64,000 nucleotides of DNA from positions 51,116,001-51,180,000 of the forward strand of contig JAZBRS010000060.1 in assembly GCA_037176725.1 (NCBI GenBank), given 5' to 3'. Origin of the DNA: Posidonia oceanica (taxonomy: Eukaryota > Streptophyta > Magnoliopsida > Alismatales > Posidoniaceae). Shown one piece after another: positions 34,601-47,689 of this stretch. A program made the translations under genes and the position numbers. Under the pieces are notes generated by a model. That model saw only the letters and a program-made list of their open reading frames with translations, did no database searches and was not told the origin of the DNA. Within the stretch, counting starts at the first letter, position 1, and every line of letters begins with the position of its first letter.

Positions 34601-35541
34601 GTCCTCTGTATGTTATTAGAATCATTTAAATTGCATATTTGCCATATTGCATTGCATTTTTTATCCTTTGTTTTGTTTTTATTGCATTTTAGTCCAGAGT
34701 ATGTATTAACATCATTTAAATGCCATGTTTACCGTATTGCATTGCATTAAAAAATCTGAAAAATACTTTAATTGCATCTAGGTCCTGTCAATTGCAAATC
34801 ATGCATTTAATCTGGTATTTTATCATATTGCATTGCATAAAAAACCCTGAAAATGTTCGATTTGCATATAAGTCCTCTGTTGATTTGCATTTTCATTTAA
34901 TCAGCATTTAAACTATATTGCATTGCTAAAAAAACCAAAAAATGTGTTTATTTGCATATCAGTCCTTCTACATGGTTCAAAAATCATTTAAATGCATTTA
35001 AAAATCATATTGCATTGCATTAAACATCTGCATGTTTGCAAAATTGCATTTAAGTCCATCTGATGTGAAACAATAGTCTTTTTGAACTTGTTTGCATTGC
35101 ATAAAACCCCTGCAACTTATTTTATTTGCACATAGGTCCAAGCACAGCATGCATGTCTTCTGTTTTTTGCTTTTTTTTCATTTCAGTTGCATCCAGAGCA
35201 TTTTAATAATTGCACTTAAGTCCTTGCATCAATTGATTTCATTTAAATGGCATTTTTAACTATATTGCATTGCATTAAAGCCCTCTGATTTTCTGAAATT
35301 GCATGTCAATCCTTGCTTTTAGTTTTTGCATGCTTGTTTGCTTTCCATGCATTGCACTTAAGTTCCAAATGTTTTTAAGAATTGCATTTAGGTCTTTTCC
35401 TGCATGTTGCATGCATATCTTACTGTTAGCATTGCATTCAGCCCATGCATCATTGCATTAACATTCTTGCATGCATTAGCTTAGCTTTGCACACCCCTAG
35501 TAGCATTGCACATGGTCCCAGGCGTCCATTTGGGCATTGCT
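31602..35541 (+). mobile_element. 3' LTR of element A, interrupted by Tekay
   Basis: The LTR starts TGTAGATACCCC right after the polypurine tract and runs through pyrimidine-rich (31800-32420), GC-rich (32430-34180) and GCATTT/GTCC repeat zones (34190-35500), the same plan as LTR-beta but clearly diverged. It stops at 35541 where a Tekay LTR begins. The remaining LTR part should lie right of the window. Confidence 0.85.
34190..35500 (+). repeat. Degenerate GCATTTAAGTCC-type repeat zone in element A's LTR
   Basis: Words near TTGCATTTAAGTCCT recur about every 50-60 bases, with many TGCATTGCAT stretches. Matching zones lie at 14700-15620 (+), 40900-41930 (-), 56250-57060 (-) and 61700-62460 (+). 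The zone is noncoding. Confidence 0.7.
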
Positions 35542-37717
35542 TGTCACGCCCCCTGCGCGACCAAATAGCATCAAGTACCCAAATGATATTTAAAAGAATA
35601 AACAATTAATTACATTTGCGAACAAATTTAAAACTTTTACAAAATTATTAAAATATTCCCAAGATCCCTAGTGTGCGGCTACGTGGCTCCCCTAAATAAG
35701 CACCAGGCTGGACTGTACCTTGACCTTGCACCTGAAAACCAAACACAAAACACGCGTGAGTGACATCTAAGTCACCCAGTACGTGCCACCCAAAACCACG
35801 ACAAACGGCAGCAGAAACATTTACCAAAGCAATAAACATCAGAAATTACAGCAGTCTATGCTATTTAAAAGCATACCATTCACTAATATCAAATCACATG
35901 CTTTTATAAAGCCATCCACATTTTTCTAAAACATGCAATCTCAAATGCATCACAATTCATCTCAAATCTACACTCACACACACATCGATTCCAAATATCA
36001 TCGAACACCCTGGCCATAGGTGAACGATACCAGCCACAAGCAGTTGCAGATGACACACGCATCTCTTGGCTGCAATGCCGTGGAAGACTACTCCATGTGG
36101 GAGAACAATCTGCCCCGAGAACTCAGCCCTCAAATATAGCATGATCATTTCATGATCAACCTCATAACAACACAGGGTTACGCACTCAGGCGTCCCTTTG
36201 GTGCCCGAGCGTCTGGGGACTCCAACCCCAGCCCCAGCCAGTACCGGCACAAAGGGTAGACTGTTTGTTTCAACAGGGCCTACTGTACCGCTAACCTCAC
36301 CCTAGGCTACCTGACTCTTGGACCATAGGGCGTGTGTTCAAACACCCCTAATCGCCGGTCAGAAGCTTCGGTCTCTTGGTCCTCAAAACCACGGAAACCA
36401 TTTCCAAACTCTTTTCGCAAACATGCATTTCTTTTCTAAAGTCATTTAGAAATCCTTTCATAAACCTTTCCTCATAATCCACAAAACCATGCCAAAACAC
36501 AATAAAACCAAATACCTCGAAAACCCAAATCTCTCTCTCTTTAGAAACCATTTTACCCCAAAAACAGCACACCGAAAAGTCAGCATCGGTCGACCGAAAA
36601 TCCCTGATTCGGGAGAACCAAATCAACCGACAGACCGTTCTGGGCACCGAGTCCGGGTTCAGACCAAAAACGGCACACCGAAAATGCCACCGGTAGACCA
36701 AAAATCCCTAATTTGGTGGAACCAAACCCACCGATCGAATCGATCCACACAGAAATCGGCAGACCGATCGATTTCGGCACACCGAAATCAGAATCTAGCC
36801 TAAACTGACAGCAAAACGGGACACCGAAAATGGCGGGTCGTACCGATTTCTACCGAAAACGGCATACCGATCCAAAAAGTCGCACCGATCTGGGCGATCT
36901 CAGTAAACCAAAACGAAACCTAAAACAAATCGCCCAAGATGGGAACTCTAACCGATCTTACCACAAAAACCCATAAATCACAAGTAAATATTAGAATCAA
37001 AGCATCACGAGTGCTCTACACATGAGCACAAAAATCAAACCAATCCATGCATCATACACCAAGATATAAATTCGCAAAGCTCAAGAGGTCAAATAAAACT
37101 TATTTCCATTCAAACCACAACCAATCCAAAAACCATTCAAAACCAAACGATATCCTACAATATTCATGGCATAGCTAGATCACATGCATTCCAAGCATTC
37201 TAGGCAAGAAATTGGAAAGAAAACCTAAGGGAGACGCGTACCAACCATCAGCGAACACTCCACCCCCAAACCTCGGCCAGCCGCCGAACACAGCCCTCCT
37301 CCGGCCGACGAGCACCACACCTCCTCACCGGCTTGCCTTCGTGCTCCTCCAGCACTGGCCGCACCGCCTCGATCTCCTCCAGCTGCCGACGATCATCTAG
37401 GGTTGCGATCGACTATCGGGTGGAGAAAACGGAAGGAAGGAAGAAGAAAAGGGGAAGAAGGAAATGGGCACGTGTGGTGGGAAAAATGGGCAAATTGCAC
37501 TCTAACTCATTTTCCACCACAAACCACACACAAGCCCCAAACATCCTTCAACAATGCCCTCACTTCCTCACTACCACACCAAACAACACCGAGGAGCCAG
37601 AAACCAAACCACCAAAGACACACAACCCCAACACACCACAAACAACAACAACAACAACAGGGAAAGATTTTCCAAAATAAATAACTCAATTATATTATGG
37701 AAAATCAGGATATTACA
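35542..37717 (-). mobile_element. 3' LTR of a Tekay/Del chromovirus
   Basis: On the minus strand it starts TGTAATATCC (37717) and ends GGGGGCGTGACA (35542), 2176 bp. It is preceded by the GAGGACGAAATTTCTTTTAAGGG leader typical of the Tekay clade 3' end. Between about 36570 and 36900 it is rich in CACCGAAA/ACCGAT words. It is inserted in element A's LTR; the left target copy would be TTGCT (35537-35541). Confidence 0.85.
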
Positions 37718-37759
37718 TCCTAATACCCTTAAAAGAAATTTCGTCCTCAAAATTCACAG

Positions 37760-39254
37760 CTAATGGAACAAATAAGGGTATCTAGAATGCATATCCGCTT
37801 CCCGCTCCCAAGTGGCTTCCTCCACACCATAGTGTTGCCACTGAACCAGTACCAAAGGAATAACCTTGTTCCTAAGAACCTGCTCCTTACGATCTAGAAT
37901 CTGAACAGCGTCCTCTTCCACGGACAAGTCCTGCTGCAATCCTTCTGGCCGTACTGGTAAGATCTGGGAATCACCAGCAACACACTTCCTCAGCATCGAC
38001 ACATGGAAGACGTTATGCACTCTAGAGAGCTCTGGTGGCAAAACCAACTTATAAGCCACCTCACCAACTCTTCTAGCAATCTCATAGGGGCCAATATACC
38101 GAGGACTCAACTTGCCTTGCTTCCCAAACCTCGCAACTCCTTTTGTTGGTGACACCTTCAGGAAAACGAAGTCTCCTACCTCGAATTCCAAAGGCTTTCG
38201 CCTCCTATCTGCATAGCTCTTCTGCCTGCTCTGTGCAGTCAACAATCTCTTCCTGATCAAATCCACTTTCTCTTGGTATTGCTGTACAATCTCTGGTCCA
38301 ACAAGCTGGTGCTCTCCTACATCGCTCCAATAGGTGGGTGTCCGGCACGGCCTCCCATACAGTGCCTCAAACGGAGCCATCCCAATGCTGGAGTGAAAAC
38401 TATTATTGTAGGCAAACTCCACTAGCGGTAGGTGCTCTTCCCAGCAACCCCCGAAATCCAAAGCGTAGGCCCACAACATGTCTTCCAAAGTCTGAATAGT
38501 CCTCTCTGTCTGACCATTCGACTGAGGGTGGAAAGCTGTACTGTAATTCAACATAGTACCAAAAGCCTCTTGCAACGCTTTCCAGAACCTCGAAGTGAAA
38601 CGGGCATCTCTGTCAGACACAATGGAGACTGGCACTTCATGCAACCGGACAATCTCAGAAACATACAACTCTGCCAATTGCTGCAAAGGAAGATTCACTC
38701 TCATAGGTAGGAAATGTGCCGATTTCGTGAGCCTATCCACGATTACCCACACAGAATCATTCTTTCTCCTGCTTCTGGGCAATCCAGTCACGAAATCCAT
38801 AAACACCTGCTCCCATTTCCATACCGGAATATCCAAAGGTTGCAGCAATCCTCCAGGCTTCTGATGCTCAATCTTCACCATCTGGCAGGTTGTACACTTG
38901 GCCACATGCTCAACTATCTCCTTCTTCATTCCAGGCCACCAAAACTTCCTCTTCAGATCCTTAAACATCTTAGTGCTCCCAGGATGAATGGAATACCTGG
39001 ATCGATGAGCTTCATCCAACAAGCTCTGCTTCACCTCCTCCACTTGAGGTACATACAGACGCAAGTCAAATCTAAGCCCACCATCTACCCCAACAGAGAA
39101 ATGGGGTGCCTCACATGCCTCCATCTTCTTCCAGATTCCAGGTACAAAAGGATCAAACTGCTGAGCCGCAACTAGTGCTTCCACCAGCCTTGGGCGAACT
39201 GACAAGTTAGCCAAACACAATCTGCCTGAATCTCGAGACTGCCTCTGTGGTTTG
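37760..39254 (-). CDS. Tekay/Del integrase with C-terminal chromodomain (5'-truncated)
   Basis: The frame is open from the insertion of element B at 39254 to a stop at 37760. It shows the HHCC zinc region (HRSRYSIHPG, CTTCQMVK), the catalytic core (FMDFVTGLP, VSDRDARF, NGQTERTIQ carrying the D, D and E), the GPY-like segment (LSPRYIGPYEI) and a final chromodomain (DRKEQVLRNKVIPLVLVQW, then EATWERE). Chromodomains of this clade steer insertion to heterochromatin. The visible frame has no stops, so it is younger than element A, but RT and everything upstream are displaced by element B. It is a partial gene. Confidence 0.9.
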
Positions 39255-42200
39255 TGTAGCGATCCCGATCGGAATCAGGCTCGCTATATCTAGCGGCGAT
39301 TGAGATCCGAGGAAGAGGCTCAACTCGAAAACACTTGAAATCGAGGAGAAAAGGAAAGATAAGACAAATCAGAGTCGCCACCATGTCTATTAACGGGAGA
39401 CAAGGAAAACCGGGGAAACGCGTGAATTAACACGCAAAACTGAGTAAGAAATGCAAAGCAAAGCAATGCAAAGGAAAACAAATGCAAACAAATGCAAATG
39501 AGATGACTCTAGCCTAGGATAAGGGCAGTACGGTCATTGCGGGCCAAAAGATAGGGTAAGGACTCCTGTTACGTGCGGGGAAGGTGTTAGGCACCCTCGA
39601 CACGTCCGAGAATCGGTCTTTCTAGGCTTACGCTCGCATACGCAGAAAAATACAGGATTGAATGCCTATGTGCCTATAAATGCCTGAATGAATGCTCAAG
39701 GTGTGCTCTAAGTGGGAAGAAACAAAGCAAGGAAGTAAACGTGCTCTCTAAATGCTCAGCTACGCTGTCCGTGTTCCGAATTAGGCGAAACCTGGCTCGT
39801 GAGAACTCCAGACAGTAAGCATCACAGCCTTATATGCAAATGCGAGCGAGAAAACAAAACAGCGAGAAAACCATGCAATGTGATCGACACGCAAGGGAAA
39901 ACGGCGCAAAACACGCAAAACGAGACGAGAAATGAGCAACGCACGCAAAGCAATGCAAAAGAGCGAAAACGATGCGCAAAACAAGCGAGAAAGCAAGACA
40001 GCACGCAAAACAAGACAAGGGAGCAAAGGGGCACGTAAAACGAGACGGGAAAACAGAATGGCACGCAAAACGGAGCGAAAGAATAAAACCGGCACGCAAA
40101 ACAAGCAAGAAAGCAAGACAGCACGCAAAACGAGACAAGAAAACAGGTGGGCACGCAAAACGGTGCCAAAACAAAGGCGGGCACGCGGAACGGTGCCAAA
40201 ACAGCGAAGCAAAACCTCGGAAAAGCCATGAGAATGCAGGAATGCAGAAAGAGATTAGAAAAGGACAAAGGGGAGGCAGAACAACGTGTGTGTAAGAACA
40301 GACGTCGTTCAGGACCACTCAGAGTAGGTGTGAAGACCTACAGAGGGGAGAGTGTGCAAACGGAGGGATTATCACCTACTAGCGACCGTTTCCCACTAAT
40401 CTGTTCCACGGTGTGTCTCGCATGCTGCCCAAAGCTCGCGATGCGATCGGATCGTGGAAAAGGGGGAAAAAAGTCACATTGCGTGGCAAATCCAAGGAAA
40501 ACTCAACACAAAACACACAGGGGTACGCGAAACGGGGATTTGGAGATAGAAGCAGAAAGGGGAGGCCCTATTCTACATGCTCAAAGAGACAGAAAGCGAA
40601 AACAAGGAAAACTGTGCAAATGGTATGCAAATGCAATGCAAGGGTTCAGGGGGACATACCTGGAAATCCGGGAGCCTGATCTGAAATCTGTCTGGTCCAT
40701 GCTGAAGAACGCTTCGCTGCGGTCGCCTGGGCAGCTTACTTGAGAAGATCCAACGGCCGGATTGAAAGATATCGCGACTTCAAGGCAGAAAGGCCAGAAC
40801 AGGGGAGAAGAACAGATCTAGGTGTTCAGGAGGTCCTAGGGATGTGCAAAAGGTCCTCCCAAGTGAAAGGGAGCTAAAAAGTGCTTGGTGTGTGCAAAGG
40901 GGATGCTGATATGCAAGACTAGATGAATGCAGGATGCATGCAAAAGTAAGAAAAAGCAAAGAGAAGTAACTGGGAAAAACCAGGAGTTCAGAAGGCATTT
41001 TGAAACAGAAAGGGGCTAAAAATGCAAATTTCCCAAAAAACAGGGGTCCATGGGAAAGGGTTTTTGAAAACAGGGGAGGACAGAGGTCCATTTTGCAAAA
41101 AACCAGGCTCAGAAAGGTGTTTTGAAAAGAGGGTATGCTTTGAAAGGGGTTTTAAAAGTAGAAATGGATCAGAAAGTAATTTTAAGAAAACTAGGGTCTA
41201 AAATGTAAATTTTCCAGAAAACAAGGTTCTGGGGAGTTTGGGAATGCTAGTGAAAGGTTTGTATGCAATTTGGTAGGCATAGGAGCTAGAATGCAACCTA
41301 GGGGCAAAATGGTCTTTTCACATGATTTTTTTTTAAAACATGCAAGGACCTATGTGTGATTTTGAAATCATGCAGGGGCCAAAAATGCAATTTAATATGG
41401 AAAACATGCTCTGAAAATTAAATAACAGGACCACAGTGCAATTTTTGGAAAATACAGGGTTAAAAATGCAATGTAATAAGCTAAAATGCATGCAGCACAG
41501 TTACTGTCCATTTAAAATGGACCTATATGCAAAAATGCAAAACTAGGGGGTAAAATATGCAATGCAGTATGCAAAAATCATAAATGAAACCTAGGTTACA
41601 ACAGTGCATGGGACTTAAATGCAAAAATAAAAACATGCAGGGGGCTAGAATGCAATGCAGTATGGTAAAATATATGCAAATAAATGAACTGATTTAAAAC
41701 AGGACCTAAGTGCAAAAATTGAAAACAGAGGGACTAAACTACAAAATATTATAACAGCACAGCACAGTAAATGGACCAACTTGCAAATACTGAAAACCAT
41801 AAATAGATTATGCAATTTAATATGATTTTGATTTAAAAACACAGCAGATTAAATGAAATAAGGACTGGAATGTAAAATGATAAAAACTCAGACCAGAAAT
41901 GCAATATTTGCAAGAAAACTTAGATATCAAAAAAATAAGTGAACAGTACTATGGCCGACGGCCATGGACACTGTAGCAGCAAGCTGCCAGCGTCCATGAA
42001 CGCCGGCACGGGGGTGTTGGAGCGGCGCAGACCGGTGGGGAGGCGCCTCTAGGTCCTGACGGAGGTCGGACGATGCTCGGCGGAGGACGACGCAGCCTGG
42101 AGCGCGCTGGAGCGGTCGCCGGAGTTCTGCAGAGTCTCAGGAGATTCGTCCGGCCGATCAACGCAGCGACGCTGCGTTATGAGGGCCGGAGAACGCTCCT

Positions 42201-45200
42201 GGGACTCGTGCGGAGCTGAGACGATCGCGGGAGCTGCGTTCCGCTGCTTGGAGCGACGAGGCGACCGAAGAACTGCGTCGGAGAAGACGACCGGAGCGGC
42301 GAGCAGAAACGGGGCAAGAGGGCCGGAAACCTACTTCTAAAGGGCTGAGGAGCAACGTGGGAAGAAAAGAAGACTAAGGGAGCAAGAATATACCTGTTTC
42401 CGTGGCTGGGATGTCCTCCCGACGCAGGTGGCTTCAGAGGTCGCCGGTGGGGCTCGTCCGGTCGCCGTGGATGCTGTCCGCTGCTCACGAGGACTGGGAT
42501 CGACTCAGAGCGACCCTCCGGAGCTTCCTGGATGGTTGGACAGCTGCTGCGAAGACCGACGGAAGATCTGGCTGATCGTGGGTTCACAGAGGCAGCCGGG
42601 GGTCGGGGGGACTGTTCGCTGCACGCCGGACTGGATGGGACCCTCCGGGAGGTTGCTGAGAGTCTGGCGAGTGAAGTTGGATGCTTGGAGAGGGGTTCTG
42701 GAAGGCGTGGAGGAGGTTTGGGAGTTGGGACAAATTTTGGTCAGTGGTTGATGCAGGTGTTTGGAGTGGAGTTCTCGGTCTGTGGTGGGTGGTTGGGTTC
42801 GAGGGTTGGTGTTTTGAGAAGGTGGAGGTCCAATGAGTCTCTGGAAGAAGTTTGGGGGAAGGCGGTGAGCTGGAGTAGAGGGAATTCTGGAGAGATCTGA
42901 GTTGGGTTTGCAGTTGGGGTGTCGGGTGATCAGAGGTGGTTTGAAGGTGTTTCGGGTGGTGGAATGGCTGTAGGAAGATGGGGGGAAATGGCTGTGTGCT
43001 GGGTGAGTTTGGGGAAGGAATTAGGAGAAGGATGAAGGCTAGGAAGGGTGTTGGTTAGCTGGGAATGGAAGAAGGGCGTTTGCTGAATTTTTCAGAGAAG
43101 AAAAGAGGAGAATTGGGTGTGGGGATCGGTCTGAAGTGGAGGCTTCTCTCCGGGATGCAAGGGTGGCTCTCAAACACTCTCTTCTGCTCTCTCTTCGCTC
43201 TGGAATTGGGTGAAATGCCCAGGAGAAGGGAGGCCGCACAGGTGGAAGGAAAATCCGGATTCTGGTCTGATCCCTCTCTCGCACTGGTTCGCTCTCTCCT
43301 TGGTTCTCTCTGATTGCCTCTCTTGCCCTTACTGGATTGAAGGAGGAACGGGCTTAAAAATGAGGAGGAGGAGACTGCTGGGCGCGAGCCAGTGGTTTGA
43401 ATTCCACCGGCGTCACTGCAGCTGAAGGGACCAGCAGCCGGCGAGATGACAGGCACTTGACGCCTCTCGGAATCGGTGCTGAGATAGAAGAGAGGCGGCG
43501 AGTTCTGTAGACGATAAGATGGAGGCTTGAATTCAAACAAAGGAGGGAATGCTGTAGCCGCGAGCTCGCGGGAAGAAAATCCGGTGGAGAAAAACACAGA
43601 GGAGGAGAGGAAGAAGAAGGAGGAGAGGGAAGCGGGCCGGACTGCTGCGGGCCGAGAAAAAAGGAAGAAAAAAATGAAGGAAAAAGAGAAATGGGCTGAC
43701 GGGCCCAATAAGGAAAAGGAAGAAAGAAAAAAGAGAAGGAAGAAAGAAAGAAAGGGAAAAGAAGAGAAATAAAATAGGAAAAAATAAATTAAAAATAAGT
43801 AAAAATATTAAGGTGCTTGTGCTGTGAATCAGGATCTTAATCAGATTTTTTAATGACTTCTTTTGGTTAATTAGTGTGGTTTAAATGGGTTTTGGGCTTG
43901 ATTAGGGTTTTAGGGTTTTGGTTTTGCTTTTAATTAGTTTTCACTTGATTAAATGTTTGTTAAACCTTTTTTAAATTGTTTTAAAAATCGTGTTTCCCTT
44001 GTTGGACACTTAGGATATTGATTAGGATTTTTTAGGATTTATTTTTGTATTAATTGGGGTTGGTTTTAAGTCCTTAAGTTTTAGTCTTTTTAGGGTTTTT
44101 TCCTTCTTAAGTCTTTCAAGTTGTGTTTTGATTTTTATTTATTGATTTTCTTTGAAGTTTTTTAGTTGGGTTTTTCTGGTTTGAGAGGGTGTTTTTTAAG
44201 TCTTTCAGGTGTGTTTTTATTTTCTTTTTTAATTAAGTTTTTTACTTGTTTTTCTTATGTTTATTAGGTTAAGTCTTTTGCCTTCTTTAATTACTTGTTT
44301 TAGTGTTTGATTTTTTAATTCTTCTTTTTAGGGTTTGTCTTTTAATTCTTCTGATGGGGTTCTTATTTTTGGTGGGTTTAGATCTCGTTTTAGTTTTTTT
44401 CCCAGATTTTTCAGTGTTTTCTTTTGATTTGTTTTGCATTTTTTAGTTTGCATGCTTGGTTTTTCTTTTAACTTGATTTAGTTAAGTTTAAGTTGTTAAT
44501 TGCTTGTTTAACATTTTTTAATTGTTTTTCTTAGGGTTCTGATTTGTTTGTTTTATGTTTTGAGGTTTTGAAGATTTTTATGGGTTTTTGTGGATTTTTG
44601 CAAGAGAGGGAAAAGCAAAAGAGAAGGAGGAAAGAAATGGAAAGAGAGGGAGATAAAAAGGAAAAAGATAGGTTGGAGGAAAACGATTTTTTTTTAAAAT
44701 TCAGAAAAAAAGTTAAAAATAAAGTAAAAATAGGGATAAGATAGAGGAAGGATAGAAGCACAGAGGGGGCCCACAGCCAGACCAGAAAAAGGATCAGAAA
44801 GGGATGAAAAGAGAGATGATAATCAGGAGAGAGAGAGGAGAGAGAAAATGATAATCCCGGAGAGAGAAAAGGATAATTTGGATGGAAGAGAGTCTTAATG
44901 GTCTTGGAATGGGGTGAAAATTGGTGAGTGGGTAGTCTAGGGTTTGAAGTCTTGGTTCTAAGGTTTTGGTTTGGTTCTAAGGATGTTTTGGAGGGGTTTC
45001 AAAGTGTAGAAAAAGGATAGTTTTACCTAAGTTTTCTAGGGTTTTTGGGAAGGGGTTAGGTTTGGAAATTCCTAGGTTTTTGGGTAGGTTTGTTGAGTGG
45101 ATAGTGGTGGGTTTTCCTATGGATTTTGGTTAGGTTTTGAGGTTGGGAAGGGGGGTAAAGGTTTAGGTCAGAATGGGCTGATTTTGAAGGGTAGAGAGGA

Positions 45201-45289
45201 GGATTAGGGTTAGGGTTTGGTTGGGGTTTGATCCAGCAATCACCAAGAGGGCTCCAAGGGTCTAAGCCTGCCAAGATGGGGTGTCAACA
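39255..45289 (-). mobile_element. 3' LTR of element B (6035 bp)
   Basis: On the minus strand it starts TGTTGACACCCC at 45289, directly after a polypurine tract, and ends GGGATCGCTACA at 39255. It has the same internal plan as LTR-beta: T-rich tract (44500-43800), GC-rich segment (43680-41950), GCAT repeat zone, donor block (about 40760-40650), tandem array (40215-39850), hairpin at 39599-39576 and TGGCGACTC at 39380-39372. Confidence 0.9.
39850..40215 (-). repeat. Roughly 30-bp tandem array in element B's LTR
   Basis: About a dozen copies of a GCACGCAAAACG-containing unit (plus-strand view), the counterpart of the LTR-beta array. Confidence 0.8.
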
Positions 45290-45356
45290 GATGCCCCTCC
45301 CTGAGCGAGGGCAAGCGGAGCGCGGCCGCTGCTCAGGGTTGACAAGACACCCCATC
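45275..45356 (-). promoter_or_regulatory. Polypurine tract of element B with bracketing inverted repeats
   Basis: Minus-strand CAGGGAGGGGCATC (45303-45290) adjoins the LTR start. CCCTGAGC and GCTCAGGG (plus-strand positions 45299-45306 and 45331-45338) form an 8-bp stem overlapping the tract. GATGGGGTGTC at the LTR start (45275-45285) pairs exactly with GACACCCCATC (45346-45356) over 11 bp. The loop sequence between the inner arms differs from element A while the arms are kept. Confidence 0.78.
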
Positions 45357-45859
45357 TGACCGGTGGGAGCAGCGGGTTGCTATGGGCGTGAGCTACTTAT
45401 TCGACGGATGCACCGAAGATCGTAGCCCGTTGCCGCAATGCAAGATGCCAGTGCAGATGGATGTTGTGCTGTGTGTATGCATGCTGATGCGAGTGCAATG
45501 CAAGAGTTAGTATAAAAGTCAGTGCAGTTATAAGAAAATGCTGATGCTGTGCAAGTGATACTGATGATGCTAAAGTGATATGCAGTGCTAGCTAAGAAAG
45601 TGCAGAGATGATGCAGGAAAAATGATAAAAAGGTCCGATGTGGCGCGAATATCTGGCAGGGAGGCCAGACTTGCACGACAAAGCAAAGGAGAGCAGGGTG
45701 CAGCTGGTCCCCGCCCGGGGAGCAAGCTAGCAGAAAGAAGAGAAAGGGGCGCGAGGGGAGAGAGGCCAACTCTCCTATCGCAGAAAGGGGGTGCGTGACT
45801 TCGTCTTCCTGGGACAAGGCCACGCCGAAAAGGAGAAAAAAAATGATAAGGTGACGGAC

Positions 45860-46975
45860 TTATCGTCCGGATAGTTTACGGTCCTATCAACCGGGAGTGA
45901 CAGTTTACGGTCCTGTCAACCGGAGCAGTTGTGAGTGATAGTTACTGGATATCAGCCATATAACATGGTTGTGGGTGATAGTTTAGGAGTATCAGCCTAA
46001 CGACAGTTTACGGTCCTGTCAACCGGTGGATAGTTTACAGACCTATCAACTGGAGCGACAGTTTACGGTCCTGTCAACCGGAACCCACAAACCATGAGGG
46101 ATAGTTACTGGATATCAGCCGTATAACGCAATGCCGGATAGTTTACAGTCTATCATCTGGAACGACAGTTTACGGTCCTGTCAACCGGCAGATAGTTTAC
46201 AGACCTATCAACTGGAGGATAGTTTACAGTCCTATCAACTGGAAACAGCATTGCGAGGGACAGTTACTGGATGTCAGCCGTATAACATGATTGCGCGTGG
46301 TAGTTTACAGTCCTACCAACTGGTGGATAGTTTACAGACCTATCAACTGGAGCGACAGTTTACGGTCCTGTCAACCGGTGGATAGTTTACAGACCTATCA
46401 ACTGGAAACGCGCAATGATGAGGGATAGTTACTGGATATCAGCCGTATAATGCAATTGCGGGTGATAGTTTAGGAGTATCAGCCTAACGACAGTTTACGG
46501 TCCTGTCAACCGGTGGATAGTTTACAGACCTATCAACTGGAGGATAGTTTACAGTCCTATCAACTGGAAACCGCAATTGCAAGGGACAGTTACTGGATGT
46601 CAGCCGTATAACGTAATTGCACGCGATAGTTTACAGTCTATCATCTGGAGCGACAGTTTACGGTCCTATCAACCGGTGGATAGTTTACAGACCTATCAAC
46701 TGGAAAAGTGCAATTACGAGGGACAGTTACTGGATGTCAGCCGTATAACACAACTGCGAGCCGACCATGGATTGACCAGAAGATAGTTTAGGATTATCAG
46801 CCTGAGATAGTTTCGGATATCAGCCTAGCACGAGTGATTGATAGATGATAGTTTAGGATATCAGCCTAGCACGAGTGATTGATAGATGATAGTTTCGGAT
46901 ATCAGCCTAGCACGAGTGATTGATAGATGATAGTTTCGGATATCAGCCTAGCACGAGTGATTGATTGATTGATAA
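45860..46975 (-). repeat. Tandem mini-hairpin array of element B
   Basis: More than 40 units of about 20-27 bp each have a 4-5 bp stem around a 9-base loop, such as GATAG/CTATC (45870-45888), GACAG/CTGTC (45899-45917), GGTAG/CTACC (46299-46317), GATA/TATC (46100-46116) and GACA/TGTC (46259-46275). Stem letters change in pairs. Units are arranged in larger blocks separated by GCCGTATAA. No coding role is seen. Confidence 0.85.
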
Positions 46976-47059
46976 GAGGGGGCAAGATCATGATGAGAAT
47001 GATAAGATATCGGACTTATCGGCCGGCAAAGAGGGGATGAGGTAATGATGAGAAGTTGA

Positions 47060-47560
47060 ACTAAAGAGGGGGATGAGATCATGATGAGAAGCTAAGCTAG
47101 AGAGGGGGATGAGATCATGATGAGAAATTAAGCTAAAGAGGGGGATGAGATCATGATGAGAAGTTATGCTAAAGAGGGGGATGAGATCATGATGAGAAGA
47201 TTAACCTAAAGAGGGGGATGAGATCATGATGAGAAGTTATGCTAAAGAGGGGGATGAGATCATGATGAGAAGATTAACCTAAAGAGGGGGATGAGATCAT
47301 GATGAGAGATTAACCTGAAGAGGGGGATGAGATCATGATGAGAAGTTAACCTAAAGAGGGGGATGAGATCATGATGAGAAGTTAATCTAAAGCGGGGGAT
47401 GAGATCATGATGAGAGATTAACCTAAAGAGGGGGATGAGATCATGATGAGAGACTAACCTAAAGAGGGGGATGAGATCATGATGAGAGATTAACCTAAAG
47501 AGGGGGATGAGATCATGATGAGAGATTAACCTAAAGAGGGGGATGAGATCATGATGAGAA
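47060..47560 (-). repeat. 14-copy, roughly 36-bp tandem array of element B
   Basis: Each unit contains GGGGGATGAGATCATGATGA (plus-strand view) with the palindrome ATCATGAT, then a variable spacer like AGATTAACCTAAA. Fourteen copies can be counted, nearly identical in the core. Confidence 0.92.
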
Positions 47561-47689
47561 AGGTTGATTGATAAGATATCGGACTTATCGGCCGGCAAAG
47601 AAGGGATAAGGGAATGATGAGAATGATAAGATATCGGACTTATCGGCCGGCAAAGAAGGGGTAAGGGAATGATGAGAAGAAACCATCCC

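Larger units (their letters stand above)
18577..35541 (+). mobile_element. Element A: Tat/Ogre-type Ty3 retrotransposon (5' end beyond CACTA)
   Basis: The domain order gag, protease, RT, RNase H, second RNase H, integrase and extra 3' ORF places it in the Tat lineage, which is defined by the added archaeal-type RNase H. Its gag is interrupted at 18577 by CACTA and its 3' LTR at 35541 by a Tekay element. Many stops and frameshifts show that it is old and inactive. Confidence 0.92.

Noticed and set aside
47060..47560. CRISPR-like appearance of regularly spaced repeats
   Set aside because: Spacers are themselves repeats, the context is a plant retrotransposon and no cas-like genes are present.
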